Part shown: one piece after another, positions 42,246 to 51,035 of the stretch
Layout: each line of letters opens with the position of its first letter
How positions within the stretch are numbered: the stretch's first letter is position 1
Assembly (NCBI GenBank): GCA_016787065.1
Contig: JAEUVD010000012.1
Coordinates: 1 to 53,836, forward strand
Source of the DNA: Chitinophagaceae bacterium
GTDB lineage: Bacteria > Bacteroidota > Bacteroidia > Chitinophagales > Chitinophagaceae
DNA length: 53,836 nt
Direction of reading: 5' to 3'
Translations under genes and position numbers: made by a program
The notes under the pieces: model-generated
Told to the model about the DNA's origin: nothing
The model's database searches: none
What the model saw: the letters and a program-made list of their open reading frames with translations, nothing else

Positions 42246-43619
42246 TTATCTTTTAACCTGTTTTAGTGTAAAGGTTCGATGTAAATAAAAAGTACTCATA
42301 CCGAATAACGATAGCCAATATACAAACTCGGATCCCCAGGCAAAAGGGAGAGGTAGTTTTTTGTATTCGATCACATAAGCACAATAAATTAGGTAGAGAA
42401 TAATAGCAATGAATTCGAAAATCATATTCATGCGTGTATTGCCGGTGCCAACTACTCCATTAAAATAAATGGTAGAAATAGATAACATCCAAGTGGCTAC
42501 AACCACGATTTGAAGGGAACGATAACCAACAGCTACCAAGTGTTGATCTTGTGTCATAAGACCTAAAAAAAACTGTGGAAATAGAAAAAGGGGTAGGCCT
42601 AGTATGAGAGCAAATCCAAAACTTACCATCGAAATTTTCTTGATCATCGAAATAACTTCGGTCTGCCGATTCTGACCAATTAAATTACTCACCATACTAT
42701 TACAGGTTGATGCTAAGGCCCAAGCAGCAACGCCAACGATTCCGAATACCGAACGTAGAATTTGTGAAACAGCCGATTCAGATTTACCTAAGTGTTCTAC
42801 AAAAATGAAAAAAACTTCCCAAGCACCAATACTTAATAAGTACTGAACCATGAGAGGAGATGCTTTGATGAGAATTTCTTTTTGAAGCACCCAATCTATC
42901 CGATTGGAAAAGATACTTCTAATGGAACCTGCATCTTGTTTCTTGAAGAAAATAGTATACGCCACAAGAAGGAATATGATTTCTGAAATTACCGAAGCTA
43001 AGGCCGCACCTTGAAGTCCCATTTCAGGGAAAAAACCAATTCCGAAAATGAGCAAGTAATCGAACAACACGTTGCTTAGCGCTTGCGACGCGGAACCATA
43101 AATGATGCGCTTACTTTGCGAAGTGGCTATGTAATAGGAATTACTAAGCTGGCATAGCATCATAATCGGAACAGCCCAAATTCTGATTTGTATAAAAGAT
43201 ACCGCTAAACGTTGCACGTTAGGGTTGTGTATGAATGTTTGAAAAAGATAAGGCGATAATAAAAACGAAATGAATGAAAGTGCCGACCCAAAAACAATAC
43301 ACAAAACAATACCATTGGAGAAAATTCGCATTAATCCCGATTTGTTTTCTTCACCGGCTTTTCTGCTCATCAGCATTAACATACCCGATACTAAACCATA
43401 ACCAAACATCACCATGGTTAAATGGTAGATACCAGCTATACCTGATGCAGCTAACAAATCTTCAGCTACACTATTACCTTGCGTTGGTTGATAATACCCC
43501 AGAAAAAGTGTATTCAGAAACATACTGATTTGTGGAATGAAAATGGCCACACTTATAGGCAAAGCGAGCTGTATAATATTCCTATAGGAGTTCTGAATTT
43601 TTAACGTTTCTTCCGACAT
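42246..43619 (-). CDS. MATE-family multidrug/oligosaccharide exporter
   Basis: The protein has 457 residues and 12 predicted membrane helices in two six-helix halves. The start is ATG 43619. An open extension to 43721 adds Gln- and Cys-rich residues and lies upstream of a -7-like box, so it is rejected. The fold is NorM-like: early NIIQLALPISVAIFIPQ and repeated helix-loop pattern. MATE proteins export cationic drugs using Na+ or H+ gradients. The substrate is unresolved, and it could instead be a flippase relative. Confidence 0.85.
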   Translation of the reverse strand: MSEETLKIQNSYRNIIQLALPISVAIFIPQISMFLNTLFLGYYQPTQGNSVAEDLLAASGIAGIYHLTMVMFGYGLVSGMLMLMSRKAGEENKSGLMRIFSNGIVLCIVFGSALSFISFLLSPYLFQTFIHNPNVQRLAVSFIQIRIWAVPIMMLCQLSNSYYIATSQSKRIIYGSASQALSNVLFDYLLIFGIGFFPEMGLQGAALASVISEIIFLLVAYTIFFKKQDAGSIRSIFSNRIDWVLQKEILIKASPLMVQYLLSIGAWEVFFIFVEHLGKSESAVSQILRSVFGIVGVAAWALASTCNSMVSNLIGQNRQTEVISMIKKISMVSFGFALILGLPLFLFPQFFLGLMTQDQHLVAVGYRSLQIVVVATWMLSISTIYFNGVVGTGNTRMNMIFEFIAIILYLIYCAYVIEYKKLPLPFAWGSEFVYWLSLFGMSTFYLHRTFTLKQVKR

Positions 43620-43933
43620 GTATTGGCTGCAAAGTAAAGAATACAAGGGGGAATTTGAACACGTGGAATTTAGTATTTGAAAAATAGCGGGCATTTGCTG
43701 TTGTTCTTCAGTACGAGGCATATGTGTGTTATATTTCGTTTAAAACCTAAGGCTCCTTTACGCTATGAAATTAATTGAAGTAGTATCGAGGTGCAGTATC
43801 CGTACAAATAAGTTTCAAATCTACATTTTGCTATTCGGGTAATCTTTTCTCGAAATCCGAACTCAAATTAGTACTTTATAAATTCCTTTTTTAATAAGGA
43901 GATACCTACATTTGAAACCTAACATATAGAACC
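43620..43933. other. 314-bp divergent promoter region between MATE and asnB
   Basis: A -7-like TTACTTTG (minus, 43630-43637) serves the MATE gene, and TACATTTG (plus, 43907-43914) serves asnB. No coding frame or repeat was found in the rest. The minus-strand frame across 43620-43721 is rejected as an extension. Confidence 0.6.
43907..43914 (+). promoter_or_regulatory. -7 box TACATTTG of asnB
   Basis: This is an exact TAnnTTTG 19 nt before ATG 43934. Confidence 0.5.
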
Positions 43934-45616
43934 ATGTGCGGATTTGTAGGACTTTTTGATGCCCGAACTGAAACGAATAAACAACGAGGACAACTTTTGG
44001 AGATGTCGAAGAAAATTCGTCACCGCGGACCTGATTGGAGCGGTGTTTACCTCGATGATCGGACTATTTTATGTCATGAACGACTCGCTATCGTAGATCC
44101 AATTTCGGGAGGACAACCTTTATACGCTCGTAATAAACAATTGGTATTGGCTGTGAATGGAGAAATTTATAATCACCGTTTACTCCGTGAACAATTTAAA
44201 GATCGTTTTGAATTTCAAACGGAAAGTGATTGTGAAGTTATACTGGCCCTTTATCAGGAAAAAGGTGTTTCCTTTCTGGAAGAACTCAATGGCATTTTTG
44301 CTTTTGCCTTATACGATCATGAAACCGGTGCTTACTTTATTGCTCGCGACCACATTGGAATTATTCCGTTATACATGGGTTGGGATAAGCAAGGACAATT
44401 TTATGTGGCTTCTGAATTAAAATCGTTGGAAGGTGTTTGTAACATCATTCGTGAATTTTTACCGGGACATTATTTATACAGTGTTGATGGACATGATTTA
44501 CAACCTTGGTATCAACGCGACTGGAAGCATTTTGATTCCGTGAAAGATAATGTAAGTGACATAGCCGCTGTGCGTAAAGGGTTAGAAGAGGCTGTTGAAC
44601 GTCAGCTTATGAGTGATGTGCCTTACGGTGTGTTATTATCTGGTGGTTTAGATTCTTCTATTATTGCAGCTATAGCAAAAAAATACGCCCCTAAGCGCAT
44701 TGAAAGTGGTAATACGAAGGAAGCTTGGTGGCCACAATTACACTCATTTGCGGTTGGTTTGAAAGGCTCACCCGATTTAGCGGCTGCTCAAAAGATGGCC
44801 GACTATTTAGGTACCGTTCATCATCAAATTCATTTTACATTGGAAGAAGGTTTAGATGCTTTGCGTGATGTAATTTATCATTTAGAAACCTATGATGTTA
44901 CTACCGTGCGTGCTTCAACACCTATGTATTTATTAGCTCGCTATATAAAATCGATGGGAATAAAAATGGTTTTAAGCGGCGAGGGTAGTGATGAACTTTT
45001 CGGTGGCTATTTGTATTTTCATAAGGCACCAAACCCACAGGCTTTTCATGAGGAAACGGTGCGCAAATTAGGAAAGCTGCATTTGTATGATTGCTTACGC
45101 GCTAATAAATCGTTGGCAGCTTGGGGAGTGGAAGGAAGAGTTCCGTTTTTGGATAAGGAATTTATGGATATTGCTATGACGCAAAATCCGACGGATAAAA
45201 TGGTTATTACACAAAGTGAAGATGCTCACAGACGCATGGAGAAATGGATCTTACGCAAGGCCTTTGAAGATATGTTGCCGACTGAAATTGTTTGGCGACA
45301 AAAAGAACAATTTTCGGATGGTGTTGGTTATGGTTGGATTGATGAACTGAAAGCCATGACAAGTAAAGCGGTGAGTGATGCCGACATGGCTAATGCCAAA
45401 TATCGTTTTCCAGTAAATACTCCGATGAGTAAGGAAGAGTATTATTATCGAAGTATTTTTAGTGAACATTTTCCATCCGATACCTCGGCAGCCTGTGTAC
45501 CTTCTGTTCCATCGGTAGCGTGCAGTACACCGGAAGCTTTGCTTTGGGACGCTTCGTTTCAAAACATGAACGATCCAAGTGGACGCGCTGTGAAGAGCGT
45601 TCATCTTTCAGCTTAA
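43934..45616 (+). CDS. asnB: Asparagine synthase B (glutamine-hydrolysing)
   Basis: The 560-residue enzyme makes asparagine from aspartate, glutamine and ATP. MCGFVGLFD supplies the Cys2 nucleophile of the glutaminase domain (1-about 200), with RHRGPDWSG, NGEIYNH and ESDCEVIL around it. The synthetase domain has SGGLDSSIIAAIAKK (ATP pyrophosphatase loop), SGEGSDELFGGYLYF and EGRVPFLDKEFMD. Length and motifs are full. It is a single-gene unit between a divergent MATE exporter and a convergent DUF4349 gene. Confidence 0.95.
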   Translation: MCGFVGLFDARTETNKQRGQLLEMSKKIRHRGPDWSGVYLDDRTILCHERLAIVDPISGGQPLYARNKQLVLAVNGEIYNHRLLREQFKDRFEFQTESDCEVILALYQEKGVSFLEELNGIFAFALYDHETGAYFIARDHIGIIPLYMGWDKQGQFYVASELKSLEGVCNIIREFLPGHYLYSVDGHDLQPWYQRDWKHFDSVKDNVSDIAAVRKGLEEAVERQLMSDVPYGVLLSGGLDSSIIAAIAKKYAPKRIESGNTKEAWWPQLHSFAVGLKGSPDLAAAQKMADYLGTVHHQIHFTLEEGLDALRDVIYHLETYDVTTVRASTPMYLLARYIKSMGIKMVLSGEGSDELFGGYLYFHKAPNPQAFHEETVRKLGKLHLYDCLRANKSLAAWGVEGRVPFLDKEFMDIAMTQNPTDKMVITQSEDAHRRMEKWILRKAFEDMLPTEIVWRQKEQFSDGVGYGWIDELKAMTSKAVSDADMANAKYRFPVNTPMSKEEYYYRSIFSEHFPSDTSAACVPSVPSVACSTPEALLWDASFQNMNDPSGRAVKSVHLSA

Positions 45617-45681
45617 GTCACGTTCGTTATTTGAACGATAAGCGATGGTTCTTTTTTGAATTATCTCAGCGCTTTCTTCTC

Positions 45682-46674
45682 TCAAGATTCTTTTTCATTT
45701 TCTGAATCTTGTTTCTCTATGTTGTTTTGTTTGGCTTTACGACGCTTTAAATAGGTACGGATAAATACATAAACTAGAAACAAAAAGAGAAGAAACGGCC
45801 AAACCGTAAATAAACCTAAGCATAATTCGACTACACCATGCCAACCACCACTAAAAGCGGCCTTAGCCCTTTCCGAGAATGAATTTTCTTCATCATTTCT
45901 GAATACATATTCTTTAGGATGGAAAAGAGTAAGGTCGAGGGTACTGTATGAAACTTGATCTTTAAGAAATCGCAATCGTCCTTCTTTACTCTCAATTTCT
46001 TCTTGTAAGTTTCGGATATTCTCTTCCACTTGCATCATTTCCTTAACATTTTTAGCAGCACGTAAAATACTTTTATAACGTTCAAGATATTCACGTTTTT
46101 GCAGTAAGCGAGCCTCAAGATCCACGAATTCTTCCGTAACATCTTCCGCATTTAGTTGCTTACTAACAATTTCATCATTTCCTTGATCAATCGAATGAAT
46201 TAGATTTTCAAATTGATTTGATGGGATGCGGATTTTTAAGAAATATTCTTCGCGACTGTCTTCGTTCGAAAATCGTTCGTCTTGATAGTACGCACCCAGC
46301 TTTTTTAATGTGGCATCGATTCGTTTTTTACTAGCTTGAAGATCGTTTGCTTTCACCGACATACTTCCGTTCCGAATTATTTTCTTTTCTGTAATTGTTG
46401 GTTTAACCGGATTGGAATCTTCTTGAATATGTTCATCCGAAGCAGCATCCACTTCTTCTGTTTCTTCTCCATCTGCATTTTCAGTAAGCCCGTCACTCGC
46501 TATTTCTTCTTTGCTATACTCCGGTGCAGGTGCTTCTGCTATTGCAGCCGGAGCGACTGTTGCTTCTGTACTTATTTCCTGAATGGCAGCTGCTGGACGC
46601 TCAGCGGGTTGTCCGCACGATACTGCGAAGCATAACAATATCATGCAGATGGTTTTAATCTGTGTAAGGGTCAT
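45682..46674 (-). CDS. DUF4349 lipoprotein
   Basis: The protein has 330 residues. The signal peptide ends with the lipobox AVSC (Cys20). An Ala/Glu/Pro-rich region (20-90) is followed by the DUF4349 core: RNGSMSVKANDLQASKKRID, EYFLKIRIPSNQFENLI, TEEFVDLEARLLQKREYL. A coiled coil (about 185-250) precedes a C-terminal membrane helix (about 285-308) and a basic tail. The function is unknown in the family. The double anchoring suggests a periplasmic spacer or sensor. Confidence 0.85.
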   Translation of the reverse strand: MTLTQIKTICMILLCFAVSCGQPAERPAAAIQEISTEATVAPAAIAEAPAPEYSKEEIASDGLTENADGEETEEVDAASDEHIQEDSNPVKPTITEKKIIRNGSMSVKANDLQASKKRIDATLKKLGAYYQDERFSNEDSREEYFLKIRIPSNQFENLIHSIDQGNDEIVSKQLNAEDVTEEFVDLEARLLQKREYLERYKSILRAAKNVKEMMQVEENIRNLQEEIESKEGRLRFLKDQVSYSTLDLTLFHPKEYVFRNDEENSFSERAKAAFSGGWHGVVELCLGLFTVWPFLLFLFLVYVFIRTYLKRRKAKQNNIEKQDSENEKES

Positions 46675-47217
46675 ACGATAAAATTTAAGTGTATTGCTGA
46701 TTAATAATCGAAACGGAAAATAAGTAACCTTTAATCCGTAAGGATATTTTAAAGATTGAAGATTATTTTAGATAGTTTTAACTTACCATGACAATTCATT
46801 CCTATTAATGCGCGTTACGACGAAATAAAATACGAAGTGGAATTATTTACCAAGGAATGTCAAACACACTTCGTGTTAGTTCAATCAGATAAAACAAGTT
46901 AACCGACTGTAGAAATTAAGAAATAGTGTTGTTTGAAGTATAATTTGTACCTTCTTTTAAACGTAGTAATGTCGCGCATTTGTTTTCTCTTCCTTAAAAT
47001 ATGGGCGTGTAGCTATTTAAGATGTAGCAGATTCTATAGAATTTCTTTCGGCGAAAATTTCTTTATGATTTTCTACTTCGGTGATAAGATGCAGTTTTTA
47101 TAGGCTATAGATCATCATTATTTATGAAATTTAGTAAGCACAAAAAATCAACACAAATCATAATGATCATTAAAATCTGAGCTCCAATAATTTAGTCCGA
47201 CAAAAGTAATTTAGAAA
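46675..47217. other. 543-bp intergenic region with repeat element B
   Basis: It holds the dispersed repeat at 46953-47201. The left 280 bp show no gene, and I see nothing certain there beyond the short upstream region of the DUF4349 gene. Confidence 0.75.
46953..47201. repeat. Repeat element B: single-unit relative of element A
   Basis: The left flank TCTTTTAAACGTAGTAATGT matches 8506-8525, CGGTGATAAGATG matches the unit core, and AAGCACAAAAAATCAAC through the right end ATTTAGTCCGAC matches 8952-9017 with small changes. Only one diverged unit lies between. The right end is 16 bp from the stop of the E1 gene. Confidence 0.8.
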
Positions 47218-49608
47218 CTACTCAGCCATCATTTCCAGAACTACCTGAGCAATATCTTCCGCGTTGGGTTTGGAGAAATAGTCACCATCGGTACCGTAGG
47301 CAGGGCGATGCGCTTTAGCTGCTAAGGTACGAGGCGCAACATCTAACCATCGGTAACCACCTTGTATCTCCATCACTTGTTGAAACATATAAGCGGAAGC
47401 TCCTCCGGGAACATCTTCATCCACAAACAAAATTCGATTTGTTTTCTTTAATGAATCTACAATACGATGTGTAGTATCAAAAGGCAACAAAGTTTGAACA
47501 TCTACCACTTCACATGATATGCCTGCCGGTTTCAAATACTCCTCTATGGCTTCTTGAATAATACGTAATGTTGAACCGTAACTAACAAGAGTAATATCAT
47601 CACCTTCAACAATTACTTCCGGAACACCCAAAGGAACCGTCATCGTGAATAAATTTTCCGGAACTCGTTCTTTCAATCGATAACCGTTTAAGCACTCAAC
47701 AACAATGGCCGGTTCATCGCTTTGTAACAAGGTATTATACATGCCCGCAGCTTGCACCATGTTTCGAGGAACGCATACATGGATACCGCGTACCGCATGG
47801 ATAATCATTCCCATCGGTGATCCACTGTGCCAAACACCTTCTAAACGATGACCACGTGTTCGTACAATCAAAGGACATTTTTGTCCGCCTTTCGTACGAT
47901 ACTGTAATGTTGCCACATCATCACTCAATGGTTGTAAGCCGTATAATAAATAATCGAGGTATTGAATTTCAGCTATCGGTCTTAATCCACGCATAGCCAT
48001 TCCGATGCCTTGTCCCATGATACTCGCTTCACGAATTCCGGTATCGAACACTCTCCAAGGACCATGCTTTTCTTGTAAACCTGCAAACCCTTGGTTCACA
48101 TCACCAATATTCCCAACGTCTTCACCGAAAGCAAAAACCGACGGGTTACTACCTAAATGGTAATCGAAGAATTTATTGAGAATTTCAAAACCATTGAGCG
48201 AAACCTCTTCTGATCCGTAACGAACTTTTTCTTCTTTAATATTTGCGATCTGATTTGCTGTAACCGAATGTAAGGTGCTGCTATACTTTTCTTCACCATC
48301 GGCTAGCAAGCTGTTATAGTAATTTTTTAGTTTAACCGAAGCGGTGCTGTTGCCGGTGCTATGTAAAATTTTTCGAATCGTTTTCATAACATCGCGACGT
48401 AATGGTTCGCGTAGGGCATTCAGTTCTTGTATCCAAGCGGACACTTGCGATGCGGAGTTCCCACCTTCAAAAATAATATCATTCGCATAGGTAGTAGCTA
48501 ATCTTATTTGTTCTTTAATAGGTTCTAAGAAATCATCCCAAGCTTTCTTTTTTGCTTGTTGCACTGTTTCTTTCGCCATTAAATCGATTGCCAATAATTC
48601 TTCTTCATTTGCCAAGGCATTTTCAAGAATAAACTCTCGCATTTTTTTAATGCAATCCGACTCTTTTTCCCAAGCTAATCGTTCTTTTGATTTATAGCGT
48701 TCATGAGATCCTGAGGTAGAATGACCTTGGGGTTGCGTAATTTCTTGCACATGAAAAATTGCCGGAATATGATGCTCACGCACGCGTTCAATTCCTTTCT
48801 TAAATACTTCACACATCTCGGCATAATTCCATCCTTTTACTTTATAGATATCTATACCTCCTAAACGCTCATCGTATTGAAATCCACTTAAAACTTCTGA
48901 AATAGAATTTTTAGTTGTTTGAAATTTTCTTGGAACAGAAATACCATAACCATCATCCCAACAAAAAACGGCCAAGGGTATTTTTAAAACACCGGCTGCA
49001 TTAATGGTTTCCCAAAATAATCCTTCACTGGTAGAAGCGTCGCCGATGGTGGTAAAACATACTTCATTTCCATTGTTTGAAAATTTTGAATCCTTGCTTA
49101 GTTCAGGGTGTTTGCGATACAGTTTGGAAGCGAAAGCCAATCCTAGCCCGCGTACCATTTGTCCTGCAGTGGGCGATATATCGGAACTACAGTTTTTCGT
49201 TTTGGTAAGATCATTCCATTCACCGTTGGCATCTAAAAAGCGCGTGGCATAATGACCATTCATTTGTCGGCCGGCGCTACTAGGTTCAGCATGCACATCC
49301 GGGTTGGCGTATAATTGAGCAAAGAATTGTTCTACATTGCTCATACCACTTGCGAACATGAATGTTTGATCGCGGTAATAACCCGAACGGAAATCACCTT
49401 CTTTAAACACCTTCGCCATGGCTATTTGGGCTACTTCTTTACCATCACCGAAAATGCCGAATTTAGCTTTCCCGGTTAGCACTTCTTTCCGACCTAATAA
49501 ACTGGCCTCTCTGCTTTCAACAGCGATTTTATAGTCATTCAGAACATCTGATTTGAATTCTTCAAAAGTTATTTTATCCGACTGTATAGTAGTAGTCATA
49601 TTCTTCAT
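47218..49608 (-). CDS. Fused alpha/beta E1 subunit of a 2-oxo acid dehydrogenase
   Basis: The protein has 796 residues. The E1-alpha part (1-about 360) has YYRDQTFMFASGMS, PSSAGRQMNGHY and the ThDP site TTIGDASTSEGLFWE with CWDDGYGISVP. The E1-beta part (from about 455) has FAFGEDVGNIGDVNQGFAG, TGIREASIMGQGIG, IAEIQYLDYL and the C-terminal GTDGDYF. Sequence suits the branched-chain/2-oxoisovalerate type but pyruvate cannot be excluded. Start ATG 49608 was chosen because an exact TACATTTG box (49638-49645) lies between it and the in-frame codon 49650. E2 and E3 are not in the window. Confidence 0.88.
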   Translation of the reverse strand: MKNMTTTIQSDKITFEEFKSDVLNDYKIAVESREASLLGRKEVLTGKAKFGIFGDGKEVAQIAMAKVFKEGDFRSGYYRDQTFMFASGMSNVEQFFAQLYANPDVHAEPSSAGRQMNGHYATRFLDANGEWNDLTKTKNCSSDISPTAGQMVRGLGLAFASKLYRKHPELSKDSKFSNNGNEVCFTTIGDASTSEGLFWETINAAGVLKIPLAVFCWDDGYGISVPRKFQTTKNSISEVLSGFQYDERLGGIDIYKVKGWNYAEMCEVFKKGIERVREHHIPAIFHVQEITQPQGHSTSGSHERYKSKERLAWEKESDCIKKMREFILENALANEEELLAIDLMAKETVQQAKKKAWDDFLEPIKEQIRLATTYANDIIFEGGNSASQVSAWIQELNALREPLRRDVMKTIRKILHSTGNSTASVKLKNYYNSLLADGEEKYSSTLHSVTANQIANIKEEKVRYGSEEVSLNGFEILNKFFDYHLGSNPSVFAFGEDVGNIGDVNQGFAGLQEKHGPWRVFDTGIREASIMGQGIGMAMRGLRPIAEIQYLDYLLYGLQPLSDDVATLQYRTKGGQKCPLIVRTRGHRLEGVWHSGSPMGMIIHAVRGIHVCVPRNMVQAAGMYNTLLQSDEPAIVVECLNGYRLKERVPENLFTMTVPLGVPEVIVEGDDITLVSYGSTLRIIQEAIEEYLKPAGISCEVVDVQTLLPFDTTHRIVDSLKKTNRILFVDEDVPGGASAYMFQQVMEIQGGYRWLDVAPRTLAAKAHRPAYGTDGDYFSKPNAEDIAQVVLEMMAE

Positions 49609-49637
49609 ATTCGCAAATTTCAAGTGAACGTCTACGA

Positions 49638-49668
49638 CAAATGTAAACAACTCCGTGAGGGTTCACAA
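49638..49668 (-). promoter_or_regulatory. Promoter TTG-N20-TACATTTG of the fused E1 gene
   Basis: On the minus strand the -33 TTG is at 49666-49668 and the exact -7 box at 49638-49645. It fixes the start codon at 49608. Confidence 0.6.
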
Positions 49669-49849
49669 TTATTTTTAAAAGATAGTTTATTCCTTCGAGT
49701 TGAACTTCCAATTTGTACCGCGTTTGAACTTCAAAACAGAAATCTAATCGCTTAATTTGTTGACCGTCTGTTAATTAAAAGCCCTTGTTAATCCCCTTTC
49801 GCTTAACTACGACTTAACCTTAAAAAAATCGCTCAATTAAAAAAACGGA

Positions 49850-49857
49850 TACTTTTG
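49850..49857 (+). promoter_or_regulatory. -7 box TACTTTTG of the DUF1573 pair
   Basis: This is an exact TAnnTTTG 22 nt before ATG 49880. No clear -33 TTG is visible. Confidence 0.5.
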
Positions 49858-49879
49858 GAATTCAATTAAATTACTCAGA

Positions 49880-50434
49880 ATGAAAAAAATAGTTTTACTC
49901 CTTACTACATGTGCTTTTGTACAATTTGCAAATGCCCAGGAAAACAAACCAGCTAACGTTACACGACCTCAACCAGTAACTCCAGCTACCAAACCGGTAC
50001 GTGCTGATGTTAAACCAGCGGATGCTGCTAGAACTTTACCGGCTGCTGCAGGTGCTCAACCAACACCAACGCAAAACCCCGATTTAAGTATGAAGTTTAT
50101 GAAAGAAGAACATAACTTCGGTACAATTCCGGAAGGTCCTGCGGTTACAACCGATTTTGAATTTAAGAATATCGGAAAAGAACCGATTGTATTAAGTAAT
50201 GTTCAAGCTTCTTGTGGTTGTACTACGCCGCATTGGACTAAAGAACCCGTGTTACCTGGTAAAACCGGAAAGATTTCTGCCACCTATAACACACAAGGCC
50301 GCCCTGGTCCGATTATGAAAACCATAACTGTAACTTCTAACGTTGGAACCAAAGTGGTAAAAATTACAGGTAATGTTGAAAAAGCACCTGAATCTTCTGT
50401 TCCAGCGAATGAGAATTCAATGATGAAACACTAA
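49880..50434 (+). CDS. Exported DUF1573 protein (first of a pair)
   Basis: The protein has 184 residues and a signal peptide ending near ANAQE. A Pro/Ala-rich stretch (20-70) is followed by an Ig-like DUF1573 domain (about 75-165): HNFGTIPEGPAVTTDFEF, NIGKEPIVLSNVQASCGCTTP, PVLPGKTGKISATYNT and MKTITVTSNV. The C-x-C pair is characteristic. Function is unknown; such domains occur in Bacteroidota envelope proteins. The paralogue at 50461 has the same layout without the Pro/Ala spacer. Confidence 0.88.
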   Translation: MKKIVLLLTTCAFVQFANAQENKPANVTRPQPVTPATKPVRADVKPADAARTLPAAAGAQPTPTQNPDLSMKFMKEEHNFGTIPEGPAVTTDFEFKNIGKEPIVLSNVQASCGCTTPHWTKEPVLPGKTGKISATYNTQGRPGPIMKTITVTSNVGTKVVKITGNVEKAPESSVPANENSMMKH

Positions 50435-50460
50435 TTCAGAACACTATAGTATTCATTCGT

Positions 50461-50949
50461 ATGAAATATATTCTTTCATTACTGTTTATAGTATGCACCA
50501 TTGGCGCTATTCAGGCCCAAAACCCGAATAGTCCGGTGATGACGTTCACATCCGATACGCATGATTTTGGTGTGGTGCCAGAAGGTCCGGAAGCGCTGTA
50601 TGATTTTGAATTTACCAATACCGGTAAAGAGCCATTAGTGATAAGAAATTGCCAAGGCTCATGTGCCTGTACCAAAGCCGATTGGGTTAGAACACCCATT
50701 GCGCCCGGACAAAAAGGAAAGATTACCGTAAAGTATAAAACAGAAGGGTATCCTGGTGATTTTAAGAAAACCGTGTACATTCAATCTAATGCTAAACCAG
50801 ATCGTGAACGTATCGAAATTTATATTCGAGGATCGGTAAAGCCTAAGGAAACAAAAGCTTCAGAAACCGATTTGAAAGCCAATGTCAACGAACCGAAAAT
50901 TGAACCGTCAACTGATGAAACAAAAGAATTAAAAGACACTAAGAAATAA
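50461..50949 (+). CDS. Exported DUF1573 protein (second of a pair)
   Basis: The protein has 162 residues and a signal peptide ending at IQAQN. The domain (about 25-130) parallels the upstream gene: HDFGVVPEGPEALYDFEF, NTGKEPLVIRNCQGSCAC, PIAPGQKGKITVKYKTEG, and IQSNAKPDRERIEIYI. The acidic/Lys-rich tail (130-162) is low complexity. A 27-bp gap separates it from the first copy, and a terminator follows. The pair is a tandem duplication, and the proteins are probably made together. Confidence 0.88.
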   Translation: MKYILSLLFIVCTIGAIQAQNPNSPVMTFTSDTHDFGVVPEGPEALYDFEFTNTGKEPLVIRNCQGSCACTKADWVRTPIAPGQKGKITVKYKTEGYPGDFKKTVYIQSNAKPDRERIEIYIRGSVKPKETKASETDLKANVNEPKIEPSTDETKELKDTKK

Positions 50950-50969
50950 GTAATTAATTATTTGTAAGG

Positions 50970-51007
50970 AAGAGAGCTGCATGGTAACATGTGGCTTTCT
51001 TGTTTTT
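50970..51007 (+). terminator. Terminator after the DUF1573 pair
   Basis: A 14-bp stem (50970-50983 with 50988-51001, three G-T wobbles) closes on a GTAA loop and is followed by GTTTTT. The right side overlaps the -33 TTG of the next gene. Confidence 0.8.
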
Positions 51008-51029
51008 AAACCATAAAGATGTACTTTAG
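51000..51029 (+). promoter_or_regulatory. Promoter TTG-N19-TACTTTAG of the permease-acyltransferase-peptidase genes
   Basis: TTG is at 51000-51002 and the -7 box TACTTTAG (one mismatch) at 51022-51029, with 6 nt to ATG 51036. It is nested against the preceding terminator. Confidence 0.45.
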
Positions 51030-51035
51030 CCAACA

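Noticed and set aside
43620..43721. N-terminal extension of the MATE exporter
   Set aside because: It is Gln- and Cys-rich, unlike a MATE start, and lies upstream of a -7-like box; ATG 43619 matches the family.
45520..45705. Plus-strand frame overlapping the asnB 3' end
   Set aside because: It has no recognisable domain and sits within the asnB reading frame and the convergent DUF4349 tail.
45683..45711. 8-bp perfect hairpin (CAAGATTC/GAATCTTG) near the end of the DUF4349 gene
   Set aside because: It is inside codons and not followed by a good T tract on the minus strand. It might slow read-through from asnB, but I cannot support a terminator call.
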